Shown here piece by piece: positions 25,927 through 34,116 of a stretch of 64,000 bases of DNA. The notes beneath the pieces were generated by a model. That model did no database searches. It was given only the letters and a program-made list of their open reading frames with translations, and was not told the origin of the DNA. Each line of letters opens with the position of its first letter. Position 1 is the stretch's first letter. The position numbers were made by a program, and so were the translations under genes. This DNA comes from DATGKG01 sp963783145 (GTDB taxonomy: Bacteria > Desulfobacterota > Binatia > Binatales > Binataceae): contig CAWAMM010000007.1 in the NCBI GenBank assembly GCA_963783145.1, positions 620,001 to 684,000 on the forward strand, read 5' to 3'.

Positions 25927-27138
25927 TCAATTCCACTCCATCGCGAGCGCGGCTGGGCCGCGGAATTGGAAGGAGTCGATGTACGAGAGCGAATCAGTCG
26001 TGCGATGCGAATCCGCCAACAGCGGAATCACGCGCTGGAGCGCCGCAGTCGCTTCCATCCTCGCGAGCGAGGCGCCGAGGCAGAAGTGCGCGCCGAACCC
26101 GAAAGCCAGATGCGGATTGGACATCTTGCGATCGACGTTGAACTCCGCCGCGTCGATGCCACATGCAGTCTCATCGCGATTCGCCGAGGCAATCAGCACG
26201 GTGACCGTGGCGCCGTCCGGAATCGTGATGCCCGCCACCTCGACATCCTGCGTCGCGCGGCGGAACAGGTAATGCACGGGTGGATCCCATCGCAGGGTCT
26301 CCTCAATGATCGGCGCGATCAGGTCGAGATTTGCTTGCGCCAGCGCCAAGGTCTCGGGATGAGTGAGCAGCGCGCAGATCGCATTGCCGATGAGATTGGT
26401 GGTGGTCTCGCTTCCGGCGAACAGCAGCAGGTTGGCGAAGATGATCGCCTCCTGCGCGGTCAGCACCTCGCCTTCCTTCGCGCGCACCAGCACGCTGATG
26501 AGATCGTTGCCCGAGTCCGAGGTCTTCCGCGCGATGATTTCCGCGAGGTACTTCGACATCTCCGCACTGGCCGCCGCCGCGCCGCTTCCAGCGAAACCTA
26601 AATGCCGCTTCGAGCCGTTCATCCCCTGCGTGATGGTGGTTGCCCACTTCCTGAAATCGGCGTAACGCGAGGGATCGACGCCGAGTACATTGGCGATCAC
26701 GATCACCGGCATCGGATTGGTGAGGCCGGCGACGAGGTCGAAGCGCTTCTCCCTGCGCATCGTGGTCACGCAGTCATCGACGATTTTCTCGACTGCCGGT
26801 TTCCATGCCGAGATCTGGCGCGGTGTAAATCCGCGGTTCACCACGTCGCGCAATGCGGTATGAACCGGAGGATCGCTGGTGACCACGCTGGGGCGCGGAG
26901 CGCCGGGCGTGCCGTCATACGATCGGCGCGGCGTCGAACCCACGAGCACCGTCGCCATCGCATCCGAGGAGAAGCGCGTGGTGTCCTTGAGCACGCTCAT
27001 CACGTCGTCGTAACGGGAGACGACCCAGGTCTTCGAACCCTCGGCCCAGTAGACCGGTGCGCTACGGCGCATCTCCGTGTAAATCGGATACGGATCGTCT
27101 TGATGCGCAGAAAAAAACGGATCGTAGTCGATGTTCAT
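25927..27138 (-). CDS. Cytochrome P450
   Basis: A soluble 403-residue bacterial P450. Seen: the I-helix LLFAGSETTTNLIGNAI, the K-helix EETLRWDPPV with E-x-x-R, and the haem-binding loop FGFGAHFCLGASLARMEA with its cysteine near residue 353. No membrane anchor is present. The ATG at 27138 follows GAGG; a longer open frame upstream lies in the next gene. Electrons probably come through the adjacent ferredoxin. It lies among flavin monooxygenases and a lactonase-like gene, which suggests oxidation of a hydrophobic or lactone-forming compound; this is inference. Confidence 0.95.
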   Translation of the reverse strand: MNIDYDPFFSAHQDDPYPIYTEMRRSAPVYWAEGSKTWVVSRYDDVMSVLKDTTRFSSDAMATVLVGSTPRRSYDGTPGAPRPSVVTSDPPVHTALRDVVNRGFTPRQISAWKPAVEKIVDDCVTTMRREKRFDLVAGLTNPMPVIVIANVLGVDPSRYADFRKWATTITQGMNGSKRHLGFAGSGAAAASAEMSKYLAEIIARKTSDSGNDLISVLVRAKEGEVLTAQEAIIFANLLLFAGSETTTNLIGNAICALLTHPETLALAQANLDLIAPIIEETLRWDPPVHYLFRRATQDVEVAGITIPDGATVTVLIASANRDETACGIDAAEFNVDRKMSNPHLAFGFGAHFCLGASLARMEATAALQRVIPLLADSHRTTDSLSYIDSFQFRGPAALAMEWN

Positions 27139-27152
27139 CTGCACGCCTCGAC

Positions 27153-27911
27153 TTACAGTGGCTGCGCGAGCGCGCCTTCCTTCTCGTTCCACTGCCCCGC
27201 GTCGTGGCCGAAAATCAGCCGCGCGCCGGCGCGCTCCATCGCGCGATAACGCATGATCACCTCGCGCATCGCGTCGTAGCTGTGCGCGAAGGGTGGCAGC
27301 ACCATCTCCTCCAAAGCCTTGCGCATGTAACACGAGTCTGCGGTCATCACGACCTCGCCGCTATCGAGGCGCACCCGCAGCGACTGATGCCCGGCGGTGT
27401 GGCCGTAAGTCGGAATCAGCGTCACGCTGCCGTCGTCAAAGAGATCGTGCTCGCCATCGACGAGCTGCAGCTTGTGGCCGAGGTCGAAGTCCTTGCGGTT
27501 GTAGCCGTTTTTTCGAATGAGCTCGGGATTCGCCGCGGCCTCCCATTCGAGCCGCTGCACCACCAGCTTCGCGTTCGGCAGATCCTGATTGCCGCCGACG
27601 TGATCGAAGTGCAGATGCGAGTTGATCAGGTAATCAACGCGCGCCGGGTCCACATCGAGTGAGCGCAACCGCGCGCCGAGGTCCTCGCCGGGACGGAAGA
27701 AGACCTGGAACATTTTCCCGAGTGGGCCGAGGCGGTCGGAATTCTTCTGCAACTCGCGATGAAGGCCGGTATCGAAGACCGCGGTTCCCTTCGGATGCAC
27801 GATCAGGTAGCTCGGGATCGGCAGGCGCAACCGACCTGGCTGCTTCGCCATAATTCCCGCAGCTTCGGTTTCGAGTACGCCGCACAACATCGGGTGGATT
27901 TTCACCGCCAT
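27153..27911 (-). CDS. MBL-fold hydrolase, acyl-homoserine-lactonase type
   Basis: A 252-residue metallo-beta-lactamase-fold protein. Seen: IPSYLIVHPKGTAVFDTGLH, the metal site NSHLHFDHVGGNQDL (H-x-H-x-D-H near residues 101-106), TYGHTAGHQSLRVR and MTADSCYM with the bridging aspartate, and LIFGHDAGQW with the last histidine. This matches AiiA-like lactonases. Its substrate may be a homoserine lactone or another lactone produced by neighbouring monooxygenases. It precedes the P450 gene by 14 bases. Confidence 0.87.
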   Translation of the reverse strand: MAVKIHPMLCGVLETEAAGIMAKQPGRLRLPIPSYLIVHPKGTAVFDTGLHRELQKNSDRLGPLGKMFQVFFRPGEDLGARLRSLDVDPARVDYLINSHLHFDHVGGNQDLPNAKLVVQRLEWEAAANPELIRKNGYNRKDFDLGHKLQLVDGEHDLFDDGSVTLIPTYGHTAGHQSLRVRLDSGEVVMTADSCYMRKALEEMVLPPFAHSYDAMREVIMRYRAMERAGARLIFGHDAGQWNEKEGALAQPL

Positions 27912-27934
27912 GGTTTTCTCCTTTTGATAATCGC

Positions 27935-29020
27935 TCAGGCCGCTGCGCGTTGACGAAATTGCGGCAGCACTTCACTGATCAACGCCTGTTGCGAGGTCGC
28001 CCAGGCCTCGTGCTCTTCGGAAAAATCGAACGTGAGCACCAGCATCGTACCGAAGCCGCCCGAGGACCCATACATGTCGGCCAGCTTCTGCGTGACGGTG
28101 CGCGGCGAGCCTACCAGCCAGTTATGCTCGACGAGATATTCAGGCGTGACGTCGGAATCCGCGACGCTCGAGTCATGCTTGAACAACGAGAGGAGGCCGA
28201 AATCGCCGAATAGCGGCAGCAGGTATTCGCGATACGCGCGCGCCAGCATTCCCTTGAGCGCGAGCCGCTTCGCTTCCGCGTCGGTCTCCGCGATGTAGAC
28301 TTCGCGCACCACACGCCAGTCATCGCGCTTCGGCGTGCGCCCGGTCTTCGCCGCGCCGCGCTCGACCGAGGCCCAATGTTCAGCCAAGTACGCACTCGAC
28401 AGATTGAGGCTCATCGGCATGAAGCCGCGTTCACCGGCGATTTCAAGTGTATCGGATTTCGGCGTCAGCCCCGCGATGCCGATTGGCGGATACGGCTTCT
28501 GATACGGCTTGATGTGGAACTTGAGCGTCTTGAGCATCGTGTCGATGCGATTGACAGTCCAGAATTCGCCCTTGTACTCGAATGGCGTGTCGGACTCCCA
28601 CAGCTTGAGAATGATGTCGAGGGCCTCGCGCGTCATTTTGCGATTCTGGCCGCCGGTCCCGTCGACATTGAACAACCGCCAGTCGCTCGGCAATCCGCTG
28701 GCGCCGACGCCGAACATGAAGCGTCCCTTCGCGATGTGATCGAGATACGCGACGCGACAGGCGAGTTCCGCCGGATGATGATACGGCAGCAGGTGCGCCC
28801 CCGGCGCGAGCTTCATCCGGGTGGTGCGCAGCAGGCCCTGCGCGATGAGCAAGTCAGGCGCAGGATTCGGCTCCCATGGCGAACAGAAATGCTCACCGAT
28901 CCAGGCCTCGGAGAAGCCGGCGCGATCGCATAGCTCGAGATGCTTCAGGTCCCATTCGAAGCCCTCGCGAAAACCGCGTTCCGGCGGATGCGACGGCATC
29001 ATAAAGATTCCGATGTCCAT
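27935..29020 (-). CDS. LLM class flavin-dependent oxidoreductase
   Basis: A 361-residue luciferase-like monooxygenase. Seen: MDIGIFMMPSHPPERGFREG, FSEAWIGEHFCSPWEPNPAP (E-H substituting the usual EHH), LAPGAHLLPYHHPAELACRV, GRFMFGVGASGLPSDWRLFN and PIGIAGLTPKSDTLEIAGER. It begins a run reaching down to the lactonase and P450 with gaps of 14-25 bases. It is distinct in sequence from the other LLM proteins here, so each probably has its own substrate. Confidence 0.9.
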   Translation of the reverse strand: MDIGIFMMPSHPPERGFREGFEWDLKHLELCDRAGFSEAWIGEHFCSPWEPNPAPDLLIAQGLLRTTRMKLAPGAHLLPYHHPAELACRVAYLDHIAKGRFMFGVGASGLPSDWRLFNVDGTGGQNRKMTREALDIILKLWESDTPFEYKGEFWTVNRIDTMLKTLKFHIKPYQKPYPPIGIAGLTPKSDTLEIAGERGFMPMSLNLSSAYLAEHWASVERGAAKTGRTPKRDDWRVVREVYIAETDAEAKRLALKGMLARAYREYLLPLFGDFGLLSLFKHDSSVADSDVTPEYLVEHNWLVGSPRTVTQKLADMYGSSGGFGTMLVLTFDFSEEHEAWATSQQALISEVLPQFRQRAAA

Positions 29021-29052
29021 TTATAGTTTTCCCTCGACTCCGCTTTGCTCCG

Positions 29053-29101
29053 CCTCGGGTACGGCTGCGCCGTGGCGCTACGCGCCCCCTTCGGGTCTCA
29101 C
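29053..29101 (+). repeat. 49-bp direct repeat, copy A
   Basis: Begins CCTCGGGTACGGCTGCGCCG and ends CTTCGGGTCTCAC. It matches 29215-29263 with one mismatch. It lies in the 367-bp gap between two LLM genes; the whole gap (29021-29387) is made of such low-complexity palindromic pieces and one terminator hairpin, and no gene was seen in it. Confidence 0.8.
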
Positions 29102-29214
29102 TCGGACCGGCTTGGCAGTGCTGCGCCGTTCATCACTCTCGTTTCCCTCGACTCCGCGACTTCCTTTATACCGCTTCGACTCCGCTAGTGCTCCGGCTCA
29201 GCGGCTTCGCGCCG

Positions 29215-29263
29215 CCTCGGGTACGGCTGCGCCGTGGCGCTACGCACCCCCTTCGGGTCTCAC
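29215..29263 (+). repeat. 49-bp direct repeat, copy B
   Basis: The second copy of the 29053 repeat, 162 bases downstream and in the same orientation, differing at one base (G to A). Fragments such as TCCCTCGACTCCGC also recur beside both copies. Confidence 0.8.
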
Positions 29264-29333
29264 CCGATCATGAGGTCTCTGAATACCCGCGGTTCATCAA
29301 GACTTCTCCTACCATATTGGCTACAAAACGCAC

Positions 29334-29361
29334 GAGGCGGTGCGATCGCTCGCACCGCCTC
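29334..29361 (-). terminator. Strong hairpin terminator after the LLM gene at 29388
   Basis: GAGGCGGTGCGA and TCGCACCGCCTC form a perfect 12-bp stem with a 4-base loop; on the minus strand it is followed by GTGCGTTTTG. It lies 26 bases past the stop of the LLM gene. Confidence 0.75.
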
Positions 29362-29387
29362 GCACTCCAAACCCTGATTCGAATTCC

Positions 29388-30470
29388 CTAGGCCGCTTCC
29401 GCCTGTGCGCCGTTGAGCTTCTTCAGCTCCGGCATTACTTCTCTCGCGAACAGCGTCAGGCTCTTTTCCGCGTCTTCCCACGGCATGCCCGCATAGCTGA
29501 ACACGCCGGTAAAATGATTCGCACCGACCTTCTTGCGGATTTCGTCGATCTTGTTGAAGCACATCTCGGGCGTGCCCCAGACCTGCAGATTGAGGAAGTA
29601 CTCGATGGACGCATCGGCGCCGCCCTTGAGATTTTTCGCCATCTGCTCGTAATACTCGTAGCCCTTGGCCTTGCCGAAATGATCGGATGCCATCTCGTAG
29701 TGGCGCAGCGCGGTCTGCCAGTAGCCGCCGATGTACTTCACCGCCATCTCACGCGCGCGGTCGACGCTCTTGTCGCAGAAGGTCCATCCCGCCGCGATGG
29801 TCGGGAGCGGCTCGCCGCCGTTGACCTGCTTGTAGATCTGGCGATACTCGCCGAGCTCCTGCGCGACCGCTTCCCACGGCTTTTGCGGGATGATGAGGAT
29901 GCCGATGCCGAGCTTCGCCATGATGCGCGAGGACTCGGGCGACACCGCCGCGGCATAGGTGCGGCCCTTGAACGACTTGAACGGCTTGGGCCGGATGTCG
30001 ACCCGCGGCTGTTTCAGATATTTGCCGTCATACTCGCAGTAGCCCTTCTCGAGGCCTTCGATGATCATCTCGGCGTATTCGACGAAGCGCTCGCGCGACT
30101 CGCCCATGTTCACGCGGAAACCGTCGTACTCGATGCGCGCGAGACCGCGCCCGAAGCCGAGCAGCATGCGGCCATTGGACTGGTGGTCGATCACCGAGAC
30201 CTGCTCGGCGACGCGGACCGGATCGTGCCACGGCAGGACGACCACCATCGAGCCGAGCTCGATGGTTTTGGTGCGGCCCGCGTAGTACGACAGGAACTGC
30301 AGCACGTCGGGACACATCGTGTAATCGTCGAAGTGATGCTCGACGCTCCAGATCGAATCGAAGCCGAGCGGTTCGTACATGTCGCCGATTTTGAGGTCAT
30401 GCTGATAGACCTCGCGATCCGATAACTGGTTGTGAGGGTTCTGGAAAATTACTGCGCCGCCTACTTTCAA
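29388..30470 (-). CDS. LLM class flavin-dependent oxidoreductase
   Basis: A 360-residue luciferase-like monooxygenase. Seen: MKVGGAVIFQNPHNQ, FDSIWSVEHHFDDYTMCPDV, IELGSMVVVLPWHDPVRVAE, MLLGFGRGLARIEYDGFRVN and a conserved segment WTFCDKSVDRAREMAVKYIG. The start is TTG at 30470, fixed by AGGAGA 6 bases upstream. It shares blocks such as VVVLPWH with the LLM gene at 30558, so these two are closer relatives and probably arose by duplication. Confidence 0.9.
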   Translation of the reverse strand: MKVGGAVIFQNPHNQLSDREVYQHDLKIGDMYEPLGFDSIWSVEHHFDDYTMCPDVLQFLSYYAGRTKTIELGSMVVVLPWHDPVRVAEQVSVIDHQSNGRMLLGFGRGLARIEYDGFRVNMGESRERFVEYAEMIIEGLEKGYCEYDGKYLKQPRVDIRPKPFKSFKGRTYAAAVSPESSRIMAKLGIGILIIPQKPWEAVAQELGEYRQIYKQVNGGEPLPTIAAGWTFCDKSVDRAREMAVKYIGGYWQTALRHYEMASDHFGKAKGYEYYEQMAKNLKGGADASIEYFLNLQVWGTPEMCFNKIDEIRKKVGANHFTGVFSYAGMPWEDAEKSLTLFAREVMPELKKLNGAQAEAA

Positions 30471-30520
30471 TGTATCTCTCCTTGTTCAGAGCTTTTGCAG
30501 AAATGCTTCTCTTTCTTTTT

Positions 30521-30557
30521 CCCCTTCCCCTTCAGGGGAAGGGGTTAGGGGTTAGGT
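30521..30557. repeat. 37-bp GC-rich palindromic repeat
   Basis: CCCCTTCCCCT and AGGGGAAGGGG form an 11-bp stem, followed by TTAGGGGTTAGG. The reverse complement recurs at 48938-48977 with a few changes. It directly abuts the stop codon of the LLM gene. There is no T-tract on the minus strand, so it is a repeat rather than a clear terminator. Confidence 0.75.
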
Positions 30558-31715
30558 CTATCTTGCCGCGGCGCTCGCCTGCTCTTCGGCCACGAGCGGC
30601 TTGGGATTCAGTTCTTTCAGCGCGGGCATTACTTCTTTAGCAAACAGCCGCATGCTCTTTTCGGCCTTGTCGATCGGCATCGCGCCATACTTGAAAATGA
30701 ACATGATCTCGTCGGTGCCAAAAGCGTTCGCCAGCTCGGTCGCGCGCTTGATCGCCTGATCGGGTGTGCCCCACGGATGGGTATTGTAGAAGCCTTTGGT
30801 GAACAGGGTAGGATCCTTGCGCAGCGCGTCCGATTGCGCGCCGTACTGTTCGTATCCCTTGATGTTCTTCAGATGAGTTCCGAGCAGTTCGTAGTGACGC
30901 AGCGCGGAATCGCCATACTCCTGCATATGGCGGGCGCCCTCCTCGGCCTCGCTCGCGGTTTCGGCCACATAGGTCCAGAGCGCAAGCCTGGTATGACTCG
31001 GTGTGTAACCGGCATCGCGGCGGATTGCCGCATAGCGGCGCATCCCGGCCAGCGAAATGTCGAGACTGGTAGTGGGGATGGTGAGCGGTTTGACGTCGTT
31101 CTTCGCGATGATTTCCACGGTCTCCGCGGTCCCGCCCGCGCACCAGAAATTCGCGCTCAGGTCCTTTTCCGGCTGAGGCCGCATATGCAGCCCGTGAATC
31201 TTGTAGAACTCCCCATCAAAGTTGCACTGCCCGGTGGACAGCAGCTGCTTGAGCACCTTCAAGGATTCGTCGAAGCGGCCGCGCGCTTCGTTCTGATCGA
31301 TGCCGAGGCCCGCGTACTCGCGCCGACCGAGTCCGCGTCCGACGCCGAGGATCACGTTGCGCTTGGGTCCCAGGAACGCATCGAGCATGTTGACGTCTTC
31401 GGCGACGCGAACCGGATTGTGCCACGGCAGCACGACCACCATGGTGCCGAGGTCGACGCGCTTGGTGATCCCGGCGATGTAGGTCAGGTATTGCAGCGGA
31501 TTGGTGACCATCGTGTAGGGGGTGAAGTGATGCTCGATGGTCCAGACCGCATCGAAGCCGGTTTCATCGGCAATGCGTGCGATGTTGAGTTCCTCGTTGA
31601 AAATCTCGCGGTCCGACTTGGCTGGCCGCTTCGCCACCGATTGGCCTTTCTCTTCCGCCTCGTAACGATCCCAATCGTTGTAGTTCTGGTTAAAGATGGT
31701 TGCCCCGACGCGCAT
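30558..31715 (-). CDS. LLM class flavin-dependent oxidoreductase
   Basis: A 385-residue luciferase-like monooxygenase. Seen: MRVGATIFNQNYNDWDRYEA, FDAVWTIEHHFTPYTMVTNP, VDLGTMVVVLPWHNPVRVAE, NVILGVGRGLGRREYAGLGI and FKYGAMPIDKAEKSMRLFAK near the end. The ATG at 31715 follows AGGAGAG; a longer open frame upstream reaches into the TetR gene and lacks family residues. It is the first gene of the oxidative block after the TetR gene at 31790, which may control it. Confidence 0.92.
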   Translation of the reverse strand: MRVGATIFNQNYNDWDRYEAEEKGQSVAKRPAKSDREIFNEELNIARIADETGFDAVWTIEHHFTPYTMVTNPLQYLTYIAGITKRVDLGTMVVVLPWHNPVRVAEDVNMLDAFLGPKRNVILGVGRGLGRREYAGLGIDQNEARGRFDESLKVLKQLLSTGQCNFDGEFYKIHGLHMRPQPEKDLSANFWCAGGTAETVEIIAKNDVKPLTIPTTSLDISLAGMRRYAAIRRDAGYTPSHTRLALWTYVAETASEAEEGARHMQEYGDSALRHYELLGTHLKNIKGYEQYGAQSDALRKDPTLFTKGFYNTHPWGTPDQAIKRATELANAFGTDEIMFIFKYGAMPIDKAEKSMRLFAKEVMPALKELNPKPLVAEEQASAAAR

Positions 31716-31789
31716 TGGTTCTCTCCTTCGCGATCCTTGACTGCTAACTCTCGGCCATCTGGCTGATGATTGAGCGATTAAAACTTTCC

Positions 31790-32455
31790 CTATCCGACCG
31801 CCACGTTGAATTCGGAGATGTGCGCCTCGTTCCTGGCGCTCGCTCTGACCTCGCCGAGCGTGTCGCGCGCCAGAGTTTGCAGGAAGCGGTCGATCCGCGA
31901 GTCCGGCAGGTTGGCCATTTTCATCTGGACCAGGACATAGCCGGTCGACGCGATCACGCGCGCATCGTCGTCGGCGTCGGGGTCGCGCTGGCTTCCGGTC
32001 TCCATGCGCCACCGCCGAATCGTCCGCGCGATGATGCGGATGTTCTTCTCATGGAATTGCAAATATAGGGGCCACACTTCATCGCGCAGCGCGGTGCTCC
32101 ATTCGAGCAGCACCCGTGCATACTCCGGATGGGTCACCATCGCATCGGCGAAAACGCGGCCGTGCTCCACCACGATCTCCGGAGCCGGCCGCTGAAGGTT
32201 ATGGACCCGCTCCGTCATCGCGAGGAAGAAGCGGGCGACCTCTTCGAGGACTTCGCGCACCAGAGCCTCGCGGGTTGGAAAATAGAAGAACACGGTGGGG
32301 ACGGCGACCTTGGCCTCGCGAGCGACCTCGGAATGACGGGCGCCGCCGAGACCGCGTCGCGCGAATACGCGGATCGCCCATTTGAGGAGCAAGGCTCGGC
32401 GCTCGGGCCGCTCCAGAGGACGTGCCCGGCGCCGCTTGGCAGTCGTTTTCGGCAT
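31790..32455 (-). CDS. TetR-family transcription regulator
   Basis: A 221-residue regulator. The N-terminal DNA-binding part shows LLLKWAIRVFARRGLGGARH then SEVAREAKVAVPTVFFYFPT, with the recognition helix at about residues 38-58; the rest is a helical ligand-binding domain. I start at the ATG at 32455; a TTG 13 codons upstream is less likely. Overlapping inverted repeats lie 33-65 bases upstream. It stands at the head of the minus-strand LLM block and is its best candidate regulator. Confidence 0.88.
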   Translation of the reverse strand: MPKTTAKRRRARPLERPERRALLLKWAIRVFARRGLGGARHSEVAREAKVAVPTVFFYFPTREALVREVLEEVARFFLAMTERVHNLQRPAPEIVVEHGRVFADAMVTHPEYARVLLEWSTALRDEVWPLYLQFHEKNIRIIARTIRRWRMETGSQRDPDADDDARVIASTGYVLVQMKMANLPDSRIDRFLQTLARDTLGEVRASARNEAHISEFNVAVG

Positions 32456-32487
32456 CGAGCTTCCAGACGTACTAACGATTGAGCATT

Positions 32488-32520
32488 TTGTCAATCATCA
32501 TTGACAAGATTATCAATGAT
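32488..32520. promoter_or_regulatory. Overlapping inverted repeats before the TetR gene
   Basis: TTGTCAAT-CATC-ATTGACAA (32488-32507) has perfect 8-base arms. A second pair, ATCATTGA (32497-32504) and TCAATGAT (32513-32520), overlaps it. This is the layout of a TetR operator bound by two dimers, and it lies directly upstream of the regulator's start. Confidence 0.75.
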
Positions 32521-32605
32521 AGCTGCAAAGTCTATATCGACGTAACGTCGGTAATGCGAACGTACAATCCGATGCCTAGGAAAAGGTAGTTATTTCAAGG
32601 ATAAA

Positions 32606-32820
32606 GTGGGTTTGTTCCTGCGCTTTTCTCGGCGATGCCCCGTGCCATTCCAGGTTCCTAGAGCGGCGCTCAGGACCACCGCCCGCGATGCTCGCAGTGG
32701 GTTTGTTTTCGCGCTTTTGACAATCGACATCGTGCGCTTGGAGGCCCTTCGCAGAGCCTCAGGCCCACTTCTCGGCGATGCCGGGAAATGGGTTTGTTTT
32801 TGCATTTTCTGAGGCATGTC
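32606..32820. repeat. Three-copy intergenic repeat with 91-bp period
   Basis: A GGGTTTGTT element followed by a GC/TTTT-rich tail begins at 32606, 32697 and 32788, exactly 91 bases apart; TTCTCGGCGATGCC also recurs at about 32627 and 32770. The 320-bp gap between the TetR operator and the gene at 32842 holds nothing else recognisable. Similar short repeats encoding KTNP-like peptides in one frame are scattered between genes of some environmental bacteria. Confidence 0.65.
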
Positions 32821-32841
32821 CAGCCGGGCAACGTAACCGCA

Positions 32842-33918
32842 TCAGTAACTGACGTTCGCGGCCGGCGCCTCGGTTTTCGGCGCGAAACGCGCAGGCGGCG
32901 CCCATGGCGTCCCGAGCGATTCGAATTCCGCGAGCAGACTCTCCGCATCTTTGCCATGCGCATTGTTGCGGATGAGCTCGCGCAGCATTGCCGGACGATC
33001 GACGGAGCGTTGACGCATCATGTTCTTGAGCGTGCGCGCCATCAGCGCATCGACGACCGTGCCGCCGGCGATCTCCTTGCCATCCTGAGTCAGCAAGGTC
33101 CGCGCGCTGATCTCGGATAACGCCGTACGCAGATATTCCACGTGCGGGGCTTCGTCGCTGCGGATGTAGCGCACCAGGTTCGCCGCATCCACAGGGGCGT
33201 CGGATATTTCGGGGTCGGACAGTACCGCTTCGGCCCATGCAAAGGTTGAGGCCGCGAACACCTCGATCGCGAGCACATCGACCATAAAACGGATCAGCCG
33301 CTCGACCGGATCGCCGAGTTCGGGAAACAGCGCCTGCGGCGGACTAGCGCTGCGACGCGCCATGATCGCGGCGAAAATTTCTGGTGAAATGCTCGGGTTG
33401 GAAAGAGCCGCGTCACGAGCCGCTTCCCACATCTGCTTATGGCCACCCTCGGCATCCCATCCAGCTTCGTCACGGGCGTGCGCCTCGAACAGGCCGCCGG
33501 TCAGATGCGCGAGCGCGGTGCCGGTCACATCTTCGCGGATGAAACTCTTCAGTGCGGGCACCGGGAGCTCGCGGATGAAGGCGCCGAAGCCCTCGACGAT
33601 CGCGATCTCGGTCAGGATGCGGATGAGCGGCTCGCGTACCCCGTTCTTCAACAGGAAGCGCGCCTGCGCGACATTGGGAGTGTATGGAGGAACGACATCG
33701 CGCGGCACCTCGACTAGCGGCGTAGGTGAGGTCGCCAGATGCTGCTCCTGCCATGCCTTGATGGCGGGGTTGCGCCATACAGTGCGCGGAGATTGATAAT
33801 TGCCGTCTGGGTCGAAGCCGCCGTGGCATCGGCGATCGTTCACGATCAGAGTGCGATGGTATTTCGGATTCTCGAGCAACTCTTCCCAGGAGAAGTTGAG
33901 TTTTGATTCATTCGACAT
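32842..33918 (-). CDS. Unknown protein, possibly ferritin-like
   Basis: The 358-residue soluble protein matches no family I can name. It is mainly helical. The pieces EIAIVEGFGAFIRELPVPAL, EVFAASTFAWAEAVLSDPEI and RSDEAPHVEYLRTALSEI contain E and D/E-x-x-H patterns like those of ferritin-like di-iron proteins, with the last one the most convincing. The C-terminus is proline-rich. A perfect palindrome lies 23 bases upstream, so the gene is probably under its own repressor, which is not obviously encoded next to it. An oxygen- or metal-related role is a guess. Confidence 0.55.
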   Translation of the reverse strand: MSNESKLNFSWEELLENPKYHRTLIVNDRRCHGGFDPDGNYQSPRTVWRNPAIKAWQEQHLATSPTPLVEVPRDVVPPYTPNVAQARFLLKNGVREPLIRILTEIAIVEGFGAFIRELPVPALKSFIREDVTGTALAHLTGGLFEAHARDEAGWDAEGGHKQMWEAARDAALSNPSISPEIFAAIMARRSASPPQALFPELGDPVERLIRFMVDVLAIEVFAASTFAWAEAVLSDPEISDAPVDAANLVRYIRSDEAPHVEYLRTALSEISARTLLTQDGKEIAGGTVVDALMARTLKNMMRQRSVDRPAMLRELIRNNAHGKDAESLLAEFESLGTPWAPPARFAPKTEAPAANVSY

Positions 33919-33940
33919 GCGATTATGTTTCCCTCACTGT

Positions 33941-33962
33941 CTACCTAACATACGTTAGGTAG
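33941..33962. promoter_or_regulatory. Palindromic operator before the 32842 gene
   Basis: CTACCTAAC-ATAC-GTTAGGTAG has perfect 9-base arms and is centred about 33 bases before the ATG at 33918. It has the look of a TetR-family operator. Its core CCTAAC/GTTAGG differs from the operators at 15691 and 32488, so a third regulator is implied. Confidence 0.75.
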
Positions 33963-34079
33963 TCGGATAGATCAACCGCCGCGGAGGGGAAAAATCATTG
34001 CGACCGAATTTCCGGCCGACCCGATCCAAAATCCGTCTGTCGGTATTGCTTCGCGCCAAAATGTAGACACATACTGGAT

Positions 34080-34109
34080 CCAGTTGACATTCCACGACCG
34101 GTCAACTGG
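34080..34109. promoter_or_regulatory. Inverted repeat in the leader of the protease gene
   Basis: CCAGTTGAC and GTCAACTGG are perfect 9-base arms separated by 12 bases. The right arm ends at the ribosome-binding site GGGGGG, just before the ATG at 34117. As RNA it would form a hairpin partly hiding that site; as DNA it could be an operator. Confidence 0.65.
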
Positions 34110-34116
34110 GGGGAAC

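Noticed and set aside
27139..27333. Extra 65-residue N-terminus of the P450
   Set aside because: It lies inside the lactonase gene; P450 features begin at the ATG at 27138, which has a ribosome site.
31716..32012. 99-residue extension of the LLM protein at 30558
   Set aside because: It overlaps the TetR gene and has no luciferase-family residues.
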